Assembly (NCBI GenBank): GCA_018266575.1
Contig: JAFEAE010000023.1
Location: forward strand, 496,001 to 560,000
DNA length: 64,000 nucleotides
Source: Bacteroidota bacterium
Lineage (GTDB): Bacteria > Bacteroidota > Bacteroidia > Chitinophagales > Chitinophagaceae
Reading direction: 5' to 3'
This document shows, one piece after another, positions 7,070 through 13,985 of the stretch. Position 1 is the stretch's first letter, and each line of letters begins with the position of its first letter. The position numbers and the translations under genes were made by a program. Under the pieces are notes generated by a model. It did not search any database and was not told the origin of the DNA. It was given only the letters and a program-made list of their open reading frames with translations.

Positions 7070-7486
7070 ATGAAAATTAGAAATTGTATCCTTTTACTTT
7101 TTGTGATGTGTTTAGCTTGTACAAAGAATAGCTCAACATGTAATATAGACAATGCACAATTGTACAGTCAAACGTCTTGGACTAATTACAGTTACTCTGT
7201 AAGTAGTTGCTCGGGGAATTCATTTACCCCATTGATAATTGATACACTTTCTGTTCCTCAATGCGAATACTGGATTGTTGAAATTGAAAATTTAGATAGT
7301 GCAATGGGCAAACATAATGTAGGGCTTGGAATAAGAGTTATACAAGGTAACACCGAAAATAATTCACCGACACAGGACGACTCACAAATCAAACTCATGA
7401 CCGGTAAATTTGAGTTGATAGAAGATTTAAGTAACGGATGTCCATATACCTATGACAGTAGGTATCGAATTTCCAAATATAAATAG
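7070..7486 (+). CDS. Small lipoprotein of unknown function (element cargo)
   Basis: From the ATG at 7070 the protein has 138 residues and a type II signal MKIRNCILLLFVMCLAC with the lipid-bearing cysteine at residue 17. A longer frame starts at 7022 but overlaps the two-TM gene, so the ATG before the signal peptide is preferred. The mature part has several cysteines and acidic strands and no recognised domain. It ends the cargo operon; a GGTACCGG site follows 26 bases after its stop. Confidence 0.65.
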   Translation: MKIRNCILLLFVMCLACTKNSSTCNIDNAQLYSQTSWTNYSYSVSSCSGNSFTPLIIDTLSVPQCEYWIVEIENLDSAMGKHNVGLGIRVIQGNTENNSPTQDDSQIKLMTGKFELIEDLSNGCPYTYDSRYRISKYK

Positions 7487-7548
7487 ACTACTATCTTGTT
7501 CAAGTATCTATTGGTACCGGTCAAAGCTCCCTATTGCATTACTGAATT

Positions 7549-8676
7549 CTACAAGTCTGGTAGATCATCAATTGATGAATCTATAACAAGTCCTAAATTT
7601 CTAAGATAAGTAAGAGTGACTTTTAGTGAACTGTGACCAAATGCCTGTTGTATCTTATAGGGGTCTTTTGTCTTTAGATACATATTTATTGCAGCAGTAT
7701 GTCTGAAAGAATAGAGAGTGTGATTCTCGCCTATGATGCCATCTTTACATAACTGTTCTTTGATGCGTGCCCATGCAGTGCTAAAGTAAGACATGTTATA
7801 TGCTGTTGTACGTCCTGAAAAGATGTTTGCCTCTGCTGGAAGATCGCTCATGCTTCTACTCAAGAGCTCTTTTCGCACGTATTCGGGAATGAGAACGACC
7901 CTAATTCGCTTCCCTTTGTTTTGATTTCCGCTAAGAGCTATCGATTTGATCTCTTCATTAAATGAAGATCGCTTAAGTAAACGTATTTCTTGGTGAGGTC
8001 GAAGCAAGCAACCATACATAAGTAAACAGCAGATAAAAAGTTCATGATGATTTTCTTGAAGGTAGTTCAATACTGTTTTCAGTTGACCTTGTTTATATGG
8101 TATGTTCAAATGAGCGAATTGTTTCATCTTTCTTGTCTCGCAAACAGGATTCTCTTGCAAATGAGAGATTCGATTGAATAAAGCAGATAAAGCACGCCTC
8201 TTGTTCATATAATTCGTCGCAGAGGAATTATATCTTTTTAAGAAAAGCTGAATGTGATCACTACTTAGTTCTGTGATAGGTATTGAAGCTATATTTTCTG
8301 TCAGGCAAAAAGATTTGAAATGATTACACAAGCTTGTCAGATCACGATCATAAACCACACTCAAATTCTCATTTGAAATTTCACTTTGTAAAGTCTCAAA
8401 AGTTTTCAGAACTGAGGGGACTACTGTATCTTGAATTAGTGGTAGCTTATTGGTCATTTGTGGTGACCAGCCTTGTTCAAGCTTCTTTTTGAGATTGTAA
8501 CAAAGATGAGTCAAAGCCCTATCTCTGTCATTTATCGTTTTACTGTGATTCGGATTACATACAATGCCAATTTGTTTTCCGTTGTAAAACCGATGACGTT
8601 TACCATCAATGTAGACTTTGACATAAGAGCGAGAAGTTGAATTTTTTGAAGTGACGATCTCTGGTTCTGAATACAT
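7549..8676 (-). CDS. Tyrosine recombinase / integrase of the tRNA-Phe element
   Basis: The 375-residue protein has an Arm-type N-terminal part, a SAM-like core-binding domain (about 85-175) and a catalytic domain. Catalytic residues visible are R226 in LLRPHQEIRLL, R325 and H326 in YSFRHTAA, H348 in GHSS and the nucleophile Y357 in TYLRNLG. The first His of the HxxR box is a tyrosine, a tolerated change in this family. It sits 64 bases from the right tRNA-Phe copy, with paired TGACGC repeats and a GGTACCGG site between. It should catalyse integration and excision at tRNA-Phe. Confidence 0.92.
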   Translation of the reverse strand: MYSEPEIVTSKNSTSRSYVKVYIDGKRHRFYNGKQIGIVCNPNHSKTINDRDRALTHLCYNLKKKLEQGWSPQMTNKLPLIQDTVVPSVLKTFETLQSEISNENLSVVYDRDLTSLCNHFKSFCLTENIASIPITELSSDHIQLFLKRYNSSATNYMNKRRALSALFNRISHLQENPVCETRKMKQFAHLNIPYKQGQLKTVLNYLQENHHELFICCLLMYGCLLRPHQEIRLLKRSSFNEEIKSIALSGNQNKGKRIRVVLIPEYVRKELLSRSMSDLPAEANIFSGRTTAYNMSYFSTAWARIKEQLCKDGIIGENHTLYSFRHTAAINMYLKTKDPYKIQQAFGHSSLKVTLTYLRNLGLVIDSSIDDLPDL

Positions 8677-8689
8677 GCATGTTAGTTAG

Positions 8690-8707
8690 TGACGCATGTG
8701 CTGACGC
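8690..8707 (+). repeat. Paired TGACGC direct repeats, right end of the element
   Basis: TGACGC occurs at 8690-8695 and 8702-8707 with a 12-base repeat distance, matching the left-end pair at 510-527 in spacing and orientation. A GGTACCGG site follows at 8715-8722. Probably integrase arm sites or sites for a directionality protein. Confidence 0.5.
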
Positions 8708-8740
8708 TGTTCTTGGTACCGGTACAATTTGCGACCCTTT

Positions 8741-8813
8741 GGTGCGGTAGCTCAGTCGGTAGAGCAAAGGACTGAAAATCCTTGTGTCGGCGGTTCGATC
8801 CCGCCCCACACCA
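8741..8813 (+). tRNA. tRNA-Phe (GAA), right copy
   Basis: It is identical to the left copy over the full 73 bases, with GAA at 8774-8776, including the C5-A68 acceptor mismatch. Upstream is element DNA with only a near match to a promoter box (TACAATTTG at 8723-8731), so expression may be weaker than that of the left copy. Confidence 0.95.
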
Positions 8814-8815
8814 CA
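8741..8815 (+). repeat. Right attachment repeat (whole tRNA-Phe, 75 bp)
   Basis: Direct repeat of 287-361. The sequence to the right, starting with the terminator and the EamA gene, is the original chromosomal neighbour of the tRNA. Confidence 0.85.
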
Positions 8816-8820
8816 GAAGG

Positions 8821-8845
8821 CCCGGTAACAATACCGGGTTTTTTG
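8821..8845 (+). terminator. Rho-independent terminator of the chromosomal tRNA-Phe locus
   Basis: CCCGGTA (8821-8827), loop ACAA, TACCGGG (8832-8838), then TTTTTTGTTTT. This is the native terminator on the chromosomal side. Confidence 0.85.
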
Positions 8846-8853
8846 TTTTATTA

Positions 8854-9717
8854 ATGAGCTTATACGTCCTGCTACTTGTACTGATCGCTGCTTTTTTACA
8901 TGCGTCCTGGAATTTACTTTCAAAAAAAGCAAAAGGCAAAGTACCATTCATCTGGTTGATATATGTGGCAAGCAGCTTCCTGTATTTACCTGTTATACTT
9001 TTTCAAAACCACAAAAGCAATATCAGTTACTCTCAGCCTTTGTTATGGTTTTCCTTATGCAGTTCGGTATTGCATCTCGGGTATTACCTCGTGTTGCAAA
9101 AAGGCTACAGAAGCGCCGACCTTTCAGTAGTGTACCCGCTTGCCCGCGGTTCAGGCCCGTTGTTTTCCTCGGTTGCTGCTATTTTATTTCTGCACGAGCA
9201 ATTGCGCATAAGTGCAACCATCGGTTTGTTCCTCATCATTGCCGGCGTATTGCTGATAACCGGTTTAAGTTTTAAAAAAGAGAATAACCGTGAAATAATG
9301 ACCGGCATTTATTACGGCGTTCTCACGGGTTTTTTCATCGCCTTGTATACGCTTAACGATACCATTGCTGTGAAATCTTATGCAGTATCCCCGTTGGTGC
9401 TGACGCAGGCTACAAATTTGTTTGGCGTTGTACTGCTTTTCCCGTTCGTAGCAAAGGAAAAAGCAGAATTAAAAAGAGAGATAAAGCAACACAAATGGAC
9501 CATTATTGCTATTGCCTTGTTAAGCCCTGCCGCTTACATACTGGTGCTGGAAGCATTGAAATATGCGCCACTGACAGTGGTTGCACCTGCAAGGGAAACA
9601 AGTATTTTATTAGGCGTGTTCATGGGATCGAAAGTGCTTAATGAAACAGATGGCAAACGAAGATTGATCGCAAGCCTGTTGATACTTGGCGGTATCGTTT
9701 CGCTAAGTTTGAGTTGA
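8854..9717 (+). CDS. EamA/DMT-family permease
   Basis: I start at the ATG at 8854, because the open frame further upstream only reads through the tRNA. The 287-residue inner-membrane protein has about ten hydrophobic helices arranged as two EamA repeats, beginning LLLVLIAAFLHASWNLLSKK and PLARGSGPLFSSVAAILFLHEQL. It belongs to the drug/metabolite transporter superfamily; the substrate cannot be told. It lies directly after the tRNA-Phe terminator and is ordinary chromosome. Confidence 0.85.
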   Translation: MSLYVLLLVLIAAFLHASWNLLSKKAKGKVPFIWLIYVASSFLYLPVILFQNHKSNISYSQPLLWFSLCSSVLHLGYYLVLQKGYRSADLSVVYPLARGSGPLFSSVAAILFLHEQLRISATIGLFLIIAGVLLITGLSFKKENNREIMTGIYYGVLTGFFIALYTLNDTIAVKSYAVSPLVLTQATNLFGVVLLFPFVAKEKAELKREIKQHKWTIIAIALLSPAAYILVLEALKYAPLTVVAPARETSILLGVFMGSKVLNETDGKRRLIASLLILGGIVSLSLS

Positions 9718-9921
9718 AGGATTTGGTAGTGAGCTTGACGAACTACTATTAAGCATCCTTGCGTCGCACTCTTGTACTGCAACAATTCTATTCAGCTACG
9801 GCTTATTTTCGGTTATACGTTGGAGTTAGTTTCAATCAAAAATTTTCCGAACCAATAATCGAGTGCTTAAAACTCAAGGCACGAGCGAGACGCTCGCGCC
9901 AGCAGTGGGGAACGGAGAGTT
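9718..9921. other. Non-coding region before the REP repeats
   Basis: No gene is supported. It contains a short hairpin GAGCG/CGCTC near 9884-9896 and a segment around 9755-9775 with CTTGCGTCGCA that reappears near 22055 in another intergenic region, a possible dispersed repeat. Confidence 0.4.
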
Positions 9922-10356
9922 CGCTTCTCAGGCGAGTCTCCGCCATACGAATTGAATATATCAGCATGTAATTGCGGGACTCGCCGCCAACCTCATGATT
10001 TTGCCTATCTTTAAATGTGCCCACGAAAAGACAAATACCTTATCCCTACGGAATTTTCTTTATTTCATTTCGCTTCTCAGGCGAGTCTCCGCCATACGAA
10101 TTCAATATATCAGCGTGTAATTGCGGGACTCGCCGCCAACCTTATGATTTTGCCTATCTTTAAATGTGCCCACAAAAAGACAAATACCTTACCCCTACGG
10201 AATTTTCGCTTCTCAGGCGAGTCTCCGCCACACGAATTCAATATATCAGCATGTAATCGCGGGACTCGCCGTCAACCTCATGATTTTGCCTATCTTTAAA
10301 TGTGCCCACCAAAAGACAAATACCTTATCCCTACGGAATTTTCTTTATTTCATTTA
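9922..10356 (+). repeat. Three tandem REP units, each carrying the 5' end of the RAYT gene
   Basis: Units begin with CGCTTCTCAGGCGAGTCTCC at 9922, 10071 and 10207, with periods of 149 and 136 bases. Each holds a REP hairpin (GGCGAGTCTCCGC ... GCGGGACTCGCC) followed by the first dozen or so codons of the transposase from GTG (10017, 10166, 10302), which run on into the next REP in the first two units. Only the third unit continues into the complete gene. The middle unit lacks TTTATTTCATTT at its end. Confidence 0.85.
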
Positions 10357-10892
10357 CCTGCTTCAGGTGGAACAATCTTTTTGAAATTACCAGTAGCTAC
10401 GATCTTGTTTACAAATGGTTCGATTATCTCAAAAGCAGAGGAAATTATATAAATGCATATGTTATCATGCCAAATCATTTGCATATTCTCATCGGGTTTC
10501 GCAACAATGATAAAAACTTAAATAAAGTAATCGGAGATGGCAAGCGTTTTATTGGATATGAAATAATAAACCGGTTACGTTTTGCAAACGAAGACAAACT
10601 CCTTCAGCAAATGCAAAATGTAGTTAATAATGCCGACAGGCAAAGAGGCAAACTGCATGAAGTCTGGCAAGATTCATTCGATTGGAAAGAATGTAGCAGT
10701 GATGAAATAATCCGTCAGAAAATAAATTATATTCATAACAATCCATGCAAGGGGAAATGGAAACTTTCACAAAATCCGGAAAGTTATGTTCATAGTTCGG
10801 CAGCTTATTATCTTACCGGCGAGCAGGGAATATATCCTGTAACTGATTTTATGCAAATGCAGGATATCGATTTATCAAAAAAGTCTCATTAG
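10302..10892 (+). CDS. REP-associated tyrosine transposase (RAYT, IS200-like Y1)
   Basis: The 196-residue protein has the HUH motif in IMPNHLHILIG (H59, H61), the hallmark YIHNNP near the C-terminus, and the YDLVYKWFDYLK block typical of Bacteroidota RAYTs. Such enzymes cleave and join single-stranded DNA at REP hairpins and are thought to spread REP sequences. The start is the GTG at 10302, since an ATG two bases earlier is out of frame. It is flanked by inverted REP units (left triplicated at 9922-10356, right at 10896-10958) and ends just before the right REP. Confidence 0.88.
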   Translation: MPTKRQIPYPYGIFFISFTCFRWNNLFEITSSYDLVYKWFDYLKSRGNYINAYVIMPNHLHILIGFRNNDKNLNKVIGDGKRFIGYEIINRLRFANEDKLLQQMQNVVNNADRQRGKLHEVWQDSFDWKECSSDEIIRQKINYIHNNPCKGKWKLSQNPESYVHSSAAYYLTGEQGIYPVTDFMQMQDIDLSKKSH

Positions 10893-10895
10893 TTT

Positions 10896-10958
10896 GCGGC
10901 GAGTCCCGCGCAGGTTTCGTGAAAATGTAAAGTGAATGATGCGGAGACTCGCCTGAGA
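10896..10958 (-). repeat. Right-flanking inverted REP unit
   Basis: GGCGAGTCCCGC at the left and GCGGAGACTCGCCTGAG at the right are the reverse complement of the REP units upstream of the RAYT gene, with a similar internal spacer. The gene therefore sits between oppositely oriented REPs. Confidence 0.85.
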
Positions 10959-11084
10959 ACCTGATCTTTTCGCCCAAGACTTAAATATACGCTACAATAA
11001 ATACTACATAAAATCATAAACATTTGATTGCTACAAAATCTCCTCCGTACTTTTTGCATTGTTTGTAGCATCAATGAAATTTAC

Positions 11085-11438
11085 TTAACAACATTCCTCT
11101 TCCAAAACATCCGCAACTTTTATTCCCTCAATCACCTCATCTGGGATTTCAATTTCAAATTCAAAGGCAGGAATTTTTAATCGCACATTTGGCATCATGC
11201 GCAGGGAGTCAAATACATTTATAAAATGTCTTGCGATCGGAGGTAATTCAATTTTTGATTTCGAATCCTGTCCATAAGGATATAAATAATCATCAGCCAC
11301 ATACACATTCGGAAACATGTTTTTTATAGTTACAGCGATCGGGCACACATTTCCCAACACCTCATCATCACCCGGCACACCGGCATTTTTGCATTGATGA
11401 AGTATTTCCTGTGTAACCTGTATTTTAAAAGGAACCAT
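11085..11438 (-). CDS. Unrecognised 117-residue protein, paralogue A
   Basis: The soluble protein starts MVPFKIQVTQEILHQC, contains PGDDEVLGNVCPIAV and VADDYLYPYG, and ends in FEFEIEIPDEVIEGIK plus a CC tail. It is closely similar along its whole length to the protein at 12985-13341, with shared NxCPxAV, DxLYPYG and FEFEIEIPDEVIE blocks. I do not recognise the family. The two copies flank the acyltransferase-like gene at 11820 and read the same way. A conserved internal cysteine and the two-copy layout suggest gene duplication. Confidence 0.65.
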   Translation of the reverse strand: MVPFKIQVTQEILHQCKNAGVPGDDEVLGNVCPIAVTIKNMFPNVYVADDYLYPYGQDSKSKIELPPIARHFINVFDSLRMMPNVRLKIPAFEFEIEIPDEVIEGIKVADVLEEECC

Positions 11439-11819
11439 TAGAAGTGATTTGGATAACTGAATTTACTCAATCCCCTTCATTTTTAAAATGAAATTTTACA
11501 CTTAGCTACAACAATAACATCGATATGCAAACGCTCTGAACCAACTATAAATAAAAGCTTCTTGCCGTTTGTGAAACGATCAGGGCCCAAATGCTCTTCA
11601 TCGAAATAGTTCAAAGCTCAAGCGAAGCTCCTTCTCCTGCGGAGAAGGTGTCACGCTTTCAGAGGGACGGATGAGGCTTTGGATTGCCTTTTTCGTTAAG
11701 CAAAAGAGCATAACATGCAAAGAGTGTAACTCCAGGTTCCCGCCTGTGCGGGAATGACGACGAGAGTATTCATAAATTTTAAGCGGTACTAACATTCATG
11801 AATAACCGAAAAACGTACT
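11439..11819. other. Intergenic region with hairpin repeats
   Basis: No gene is supported. Two strong palindromes are present: CCTTCTCC-tgc-GGAGAAGG near 11629-11647 and TCCCGCC-tgt-GCGGGA near 11738-11753 followed by ATGACG. Both resemble common dispersed intergenic hairpins. The first 60 bases upstream of the 11438 start resemble those upstream of 13341. Confidence 0.5.
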
Positions 11820-12983
11820 TTACAAATAATGGATCCATTTGATCTCGCGGTGATTGGCTTTATAATTACCGAACCATTTACAAACCGGGTACAAAATAAT
11901 TACAATGCATGCCCATAGCAGATATAACTCCGGTAAGTTAAGCCCTCCGCCCTTTTCAGGCCTGCCCATTCCAAAACCGGAAAACTGCAGGTCATGAAAA
12001 CGGAACCCCTGCAAAAGAAAAATGATCATCGCCGCAAAATGTATCACAAACCAATGCAGCAGCCAATAAAACAAAGGCGCTTTGCCATACATAGAAATAA
12101 TATCAGTGACCTTGTTTTGTATACCATCGATCAACGACAGGAACAATACGGATATGCCAACCGTCATTAAAATAAACAGCAGCGATGGCGGGTACTTTGT
12201 AGTATTAATAAAGGAAAGGAATGTAAAAATTCCCCGCGGCTGACCGGACCATGGCGCAGGGTCGCCATAAAAATTCAACGCTCTTATCACAATGAACAAC
12301 GCAATCACAGCAGTACCGATGCGGAAAAAAATCTTTTTTCTTTTTTCAACAGAAAGATTAAAAAATGTTGCAAAACCAAAACCAGCCATAGCCACAGCAA
12401 GCCACGGAATGATCGGATATGAAACAACAAAAGAATGATTTTCTGCGATCGGGAAAAATCCTGTTCCCATAAAAATGCTCCACGCAACACTTGCAAATGA
12501 ATTGCCCGGGAAATTTATTTTGTCAAATAAGTCGTGCGCAAAAATTACGAGCACGCCGATGATGCCGATCGTTTTTGCAGGAAGTTTTATCATCAGCCCG
12601 AGACCAATAAGCGCAAACCCGATAGCCGCAATCACCTGGAAAAATAATACACCAAAATGTATGTCGAAAAAAATTCCAAAATTATTGATCGTAAAATTTA
12701 TGATCACCAGCGATATGCCGCGTTTGATCAAAAAATTGCGGCTCACAACGGGATCATTCCTTCGTTGTGCCAATAAAAAAGCTGATACACCTGAAAGAAA
12801 AACAAATGTTGGTGCACAGAGATGCGTGATCCAACGCGTAAAGAATAAAGGGATGGTTGTTGTTTGCAGATTAGTTGGCCCGTTGGTAAGAAATGCCGAG
12901 CCGGTCAGGTCGCGGCAATGATCGATCGTCATGATGATCATTACCAATCCGCGTACAACATCAATTGATTTTATCCTGTTCAT
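11820..12983 (-). CDS. DUF1624 / HGSNAT-like membrane acyltransferase
   Basis: The 387-residue polytopic membrane protein has about ten to eleven hydrophobic helices. The N-terminal RIKSIDVVRGLVMIIMTIDHCRD is the hallmark of the DUF1624/heparan-alpha-glucosaminide acetyltransferase-like family. In that family a membrane histidine accepts an acetyl group and passes it to a sugar amine. The substrate here is unknown. It starts two bases from the stop of the paralogue at 12985, so the two are probably cotranscribed from the right. Confidence 0.75.
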   Translation of the reverse strand: MNRIKSIDVVRGLVMIIMTIDHCRDLTGSAFLTNGPTNLQTTTIPLFFTRWITHLCAPTFVFLSGVSAFLLAQRRNDPVVSRNFLIKRGISLVIINFTINNFGIFFDIHFGVLFFQVIAAIGFALIGLGLMIKLPAKTIGIIGVLVIFAHDLFDKINFPGNSFASVAWSIFMGTGFFPIAENHSFVVSYPIIPWLAVAMAGFGFATFFNLSVEKRKKIFFRIGTAVIALFIVIRALNFYGDPAPWSGQPRGIFTFLSFINTTKYPPSLLFILMTVGISVLFLSLIDGIQNKVTDIISMYGKAPLFYWLLHWFVIHFAAMIIFLLQGFRFHDLQFSGFGMGRPEKGGGLNLPELYLLWACIVIILYPVCKWFGNYKANHREIKWIHYL

Positions 12984-12984
12984 A

Positions 12985-13341
12985 TTATACTAACTGCAAT
13001 TCAAATAAATCTTTTTCAATTTTGATCATCTCAATTACTTCATCCGGAATTTCAATTTCAAACTCAAAGGTGGGGATCACTAAACGCGTTTCTATATCTG
13101 TGGAGAGGGAATCGAAGAGTGTTATAAAATGTTTTGCAATGGATGGCAGTTCAATTTTTAAATTGGTATCCTTTCCGTAAGGGTAAAGAAAATCATTGGC
13201 AACATATACATGCGGAAACATATCTTTTACCGCTACTGCAACCGGGCAAATATTTCCTAAAATATTTTCATCGCCAGGCGTGCCGGCATATTTACATTGA
13301 TGAATTATTTTTCGTGTAACGCGGATTTTAAAAGGCAGCAT
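12985..13341 (-). CDS. Unrecognised 118-residue protein, paralogue B
   Basis: This is the second copy of the family at 11085. It starts MLPFKIRVTRKIIHQC, has PGDENILGNICPVAV, VANDFLYPYG and FEFEIEIPDEVIEMIK, and ends without the CC tail. It lies directly upstream of the DUF1624-like gene with a one-base gap. The repeated placement of this family beside the acyltransferase gene hints at a shared function, which cannot be named from sequence. Confidence 0.65.
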   Translation of the reverse strand: MLPFKIRVTRKIIHQCKYAGTPGDENILGNICPVAVAVKDMFPHVYVANDFLYPYGKDTNLKIELPSIAKHFITLFDSLSTDIETRLVIPTFEFEIEIPDEVIEMIKIEKDLFELQLV

Positions 13342-13509
13342 AGCATTGGTTTGAATAATTGAATATAATCAATTCGCTTCATTCTTTAAAGGGGAATTTT
13401 ATAATAGGGCGCTTTTGTTGAGCCAATGACTTATTAAGTTCTTTACTTCATAACTCATACTTCATACTTAAAATAGTATATTGTGATAATTCCTAAAACG
13501 ATCATCGCC

Positions 13510-13890
13510 ATGAAAAAAACAAATCTCATCTTCTGGATCTTCACTATTATTTTCTGCGGTTTTATGTTATTCTCTGCAGCTACAGAAATCATCAATAATG
13601 CAGATGCAAAAACATTCATCAATAGCCTGGGTTATCCTTCTTATTTTAACCCGTTTATCGGCGTATTAAAATTGCTTGGTGTTATCGCGTTGCTTGTTCC
13701 CGGCAATTCAAGATTAAAAGAATGGGCTTATGCAGGTTTTTTCTTCGACCTGGTAGGTGCAACCTATTCGCAAATTGCAGCGGCCGGTTTTAAGCCTGAT
13801 GTAACTTTCATGTTGTTGTTCTTTATTTTCTGGGGAGTGTCCTACGCTTATTCGCATAAAAGGCTAAATAAAAGTAACACTGCACTTTAA
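13510..13890 (+). CDS. DoxX-like membrane protein
   Basis: From the ATG at 13510 the product has 126 residues and four hydrophobic helices: IFWIFTIIFCGFMLFSA, PFIGVLKLLGVIALLVP, WAYAGFFFDLVGATYSQIAA and VTFMLLFFIFWGVSYAYS. The layout and the sequence around LGYPSYFNPFIGVLKLLG match the DoxX-like family of Bacteroidota. The frame could start nine codons earlier, but the internal ATG fits the family. Function is unknown beyond inner-membrane location. Confidence 0.75.
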   Translation: MKKTNLIFWIFTIIFCGFMLFSAATEIINNADAKTFINSLGYPSYFNPFIGVLKLLGVIALLVPGNSRLKEWAYAGFFFDLVGATYSQIAAAGFKPDVTFMLLFFIFWGVSYAYSHKRLNKSNTAL

Positions 13891-13985
13891 GCTCCGGGAG
13901 CTGCTGACCAGTTACCGGTAACCAGAGTTCGCCTTTCAAAAAAATAAAATGTTTGGAAGAACCTGTTTCTTCTTTTCTTTATATC

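Larger units (their letters stand above)
548..8722. repeat. GGTACCGG motif family, seven sites inside the tRNA-Phe element
   Basis: The 8-mer GGTACCGG or its complement occurs at 548-555, 1345-1352, 3922-3929, 5385-5392, 6091-6098, 7513-7520 and 8715-8722. Aligned in one orientation, the flanks favour TT before and T after it. Five sites are intergenic and lie at gene-block boundaries: before and after the HEPN gene, after the Ntn-like gene, between the lipoprotein and integrase genes, and between the integrase and the tRNA. The sites at 3922 and 5385 lie in coding sequence. By eye I found only two further copies in the other 55 kb (31102-31109 and 46253-46260, both in genes). Confidence 0.65.
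287..8815. mobile_element. Integrated element in tRNA-Phe (about 8.45 kb, tyrosine integrase)
   Basis: The segment lies between two identical tRNA-Phe genes in direct orientation (287-361 and 8741-8815), with a tyrosine recombinase at the right end reading away from the adjacent tRNA. This is the classic arrangement of an integrative element at a tRNA attachment site. Cargo consists of a HEPN-type protein, a Sak4-like NTPase, a DUF3871-like protein, an Ntn-hydrolase candidate, an XRE regulator and secreted or membrane small proteins. I see no relaxase, coupling protein, capsid or terminase gene, so it would need a helper for transfer. It could be a mobilizable island, a phage satellite or a decayed larger element. 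Confidence 0.85.

Noticed and set aside
8606..8951. Minus-strand open frames with GVGRDRTADTRIFSPLLYRLSYRT-like content
   Set aside because: This is the translated complement of the tRNA-Phe gene, a known artefact; no real gene.
9922..10356. Possible CRISPR array
   Set aside because: The units are 136-149 bases and nearly identical throughout, with no unique spacers and no cas genes.
10015..10384. Two short overlapping frames starting like the RAYT protein
   Set aside because: They are tandem copies of the transposase 5' end that run into the next REP unit, so they are repeat products, not genes.
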